From: an uncultured Bacteroidota bacterium
GTDB taxonomy: Bacteria > Bacteroidota > Bacteroidia > Chitinophagales > Chitinophagaceae
Direction of reading: 5' to 3'
NCBI GenBank assembly: GCA_946887345.1
Contig: CAMPKR010000085.1
Span: forward strand, 1-8,718
DNA: 8,718 nucleotides
How positions within the stretch are numbered: position 1 is the stretch's first letter; each line of letters begins with the position of its first letter. Positions 7,884 through 8,718 of this stretch are shown one piece after another. Below the pieces are notes generated by a model. The model had not been told where the DNA came from. It made no database searches and saw nothing but the letters and a program-made list of their open reading frames with translations. The translations under genes were made by a program, and so were the position numbers.

Positions 7884-8647
7884 AATAGCTCTTTTATTGC
7901 CAGGGCAACAAATTTCATATTACCCACTGTATATCGTTTCCACATTCTTCCCGGCTCCTGCATAAACCTGTAAAGCCACTCCAGTCCTGTTTTCCTGTAG
8001 AAAGCCGGTGCACGTTTCTTGAGCCCGGAGTAAAACTCATATGATGCCCCAAGCAGAAGGAACAATACTCCTTTCTCGTATCCCCTGTTTCGCAACTCTT
8101 TATCTATCTCCATGGCCATTAACTCCTGCTTCGGAAAACTCAAACCAAGAAATACATACTGCGATCCATTACTCATAATTGCATCACAAGCCTCCCTTAC
8201 AAATTCGGCTATATAAGAAGTATCACCTGCATCAAAAAATTTCGGCACCAGGCTATTGCAATTCGCATAGTCATTCCGAAACATTGCCGTCATTTCTTCC
8301 CACGGCAGGATAAATGTTACAGGTATATTTTTTTGTTTCAATCTCTTCCATAATTCCGGGAAAAGGTCGCTACCGGTAAGCCTGCTTTCCAACTTCCTGC
8401 CTTTCATCCTGCCCAGCCAGACTATCGGCATGCCGTCGGGTAAAATATATGCAGCCCCGGAGTAAAAATCCCTGATATAATGGTACCTGGGCTCAGCATA
8501 GCTCACCATCATATGAGCATTGGGCGTAACCACGAAATCATTGTGCCTGGAATTGGCTCTATCGGCTATAACATATTCTGCAACTTCGGCCACAGAAGCT
8601 GCTGAAATAAATTCAAGCCCGAACAATTGAACCTTTGTTAAACTCAT
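7874..8647 (-). CDS. WecG/TagA/CpsF family glycosyltransferase (GT26)
   Basis: This 257-residue protein matches the GT26 family along its length. It has TPNAHM (41-46), PDGMPIVW (70-77) with the conserved D71, RLTGSDLF (89-96), LGLSFPKQE (167-175), and the C-terminal stretch RAPAFY with LEWLYRFMQEPGRMWKRY (222-239). Family members move a sugar, such as ManNAc or ManNAcA in characterised cases, from UDP-sugar to a polyprenyl-diphosphate-linked acceptor at the cytoplasmic membrane, for wall teichoic acid, enterobacterial common antigen or exopolysaccharide. In Bacteroidota an exopolysaccharide or O-antigen role is most likely; the sugar is unknown. I chose the ATG at 8645-8647 over a GTG at 8666-8668, because the candidate -7 box at 8670-8677 would put transcription start near or downstream of the GTG. 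The 3' end is inside the terminator stem. Confidence 0.92.
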   Translation of the reverse strand: MSLTKVQLFGLEFISAASVAEVAEYVIADRANSRHNDFVVTPNAHMMVSYAEPRYHYIRDFYSGAAYILPDGMPIVWLGRMKGRKLESRLTGSDLFPELWKRLKQKNIPVTFILPWEEMTAMFRNDYANCNSLVPKFFDAGDTSYIAEFVREACDAIMSNGSQYVFLGLSFPKQELMAMEIDKELRNRGYEKGVLFLLLGASYEFYSGLKKRAPAFYRKTGLEWLYRFMQEPGRMWKRYTVGNMKFVALAIKELLKK

Positions 8648-8669
8648 CGAAGAGAAATAGACAAGCACT

Positions 8670-8677
8670 CAAAAATA
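8670..8677 (-). promoter_or_regulatory. Candidate -7 promoter box for the WecG-type gene
   Basis: On the minus strand this reads TATTTTTG, an exact match to the Bacteroidota -7 consensus TAnnTTTG. It lies 22 bases before the chosen ATG. Upstream there are T-rich stretches (GTTT, then TTG closer in), but no well-spaced TTTG -33 box. Transcription would be expected to start around 8660-8666, leaving a short leader. Confidence 0.5.
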
Positions 8678-8718
8678 CCTTTAAAACCCCAATAAACACT
8701 TTTAGGATAAAGCCTCGT

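Noticed and set aside
8648..8668. GTG start for the WecG-type gene
   Set aside because: It lies right next to the candidate -7 box, so the codon would probably be at or upstream of the transcription start.

Overview
The window is most likely a chromosomal piece from a Bacteroidota bacterium, probably of the Chitinophagaceae type. The evidence is a secreted protein with a type IX secretion (T9SS) C-terminal sorting domain, start codons without good Shine-Dalgarno sequences, and a TAnnTTTG-type -7 promoter box ahead of one gene with near-matches ahead of others. A C/G-rich intergenic palindrome of a kind I recall from this phylum also fits. The lineage is inferred from these traits and was not confirmed by any search.

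Layout. After an AT-rich leader (1-143) comes a secreted T9SS type A cargo protein (144-1253, +). It converges on a small MazG-type nucleotide pyrophosphohydrolase (1315-1647, -) across a shared bidirectional terminator. Divergent from the MazG gene is a MoxR-family AAA+ ATPase (1720-2685, +). It is followed by a C/G-rich palindromic element and a DUF1569/DinB-like protein (2743-3213, +). The DUF1569 stop codon directly touches the stop codon of a convergent polytopic GT39/GT-C-like membrane glycosyltransferase (3214-4701, -).

Divergent from the glycosyltransferase is the full-length bifunctional PaaZ (4790-6841, +), an aldehyde dehydrogenase fused to a MaoC hydratase. It overlaps by one base (TAATG) a 53-residue protein with two membrane segments (6841-7002). 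A terminator closes that unit. An enoyl-CoA hydratase/isomerase family gene (7081-7848, +) follows. It converges, across a 16-bp terminator stem, on a WecG/TagA/CpsF glycosyltransferase (7874-8647, -) whose last codons lie inside the stem.

How the genes relate. PaaZ performs ring cleavage and aldehyde oxidation in phenylacetyl-CoA catabolism, and the neighbouring crotonase-family enzyme could serve a later step, but no other paa gene is in the window. The GT39-like protein and the WecG-type enzyme both point to envelope or exopolysaccharide synthesis, but they are 3 kb apart and not in one operon. The remaining genes look like unlinked housekeeping or accessory functions in short transcription units. 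I see no CRISPR array, transposon, prophage, tRNA or rRNA, and no clearly new multi-gene system. The points most worth a second look are the PaaZ-coupled microprotein, the crotonase lacking one catalytic Glu, the MoxR gene without its usual partner, and the palindromic element.
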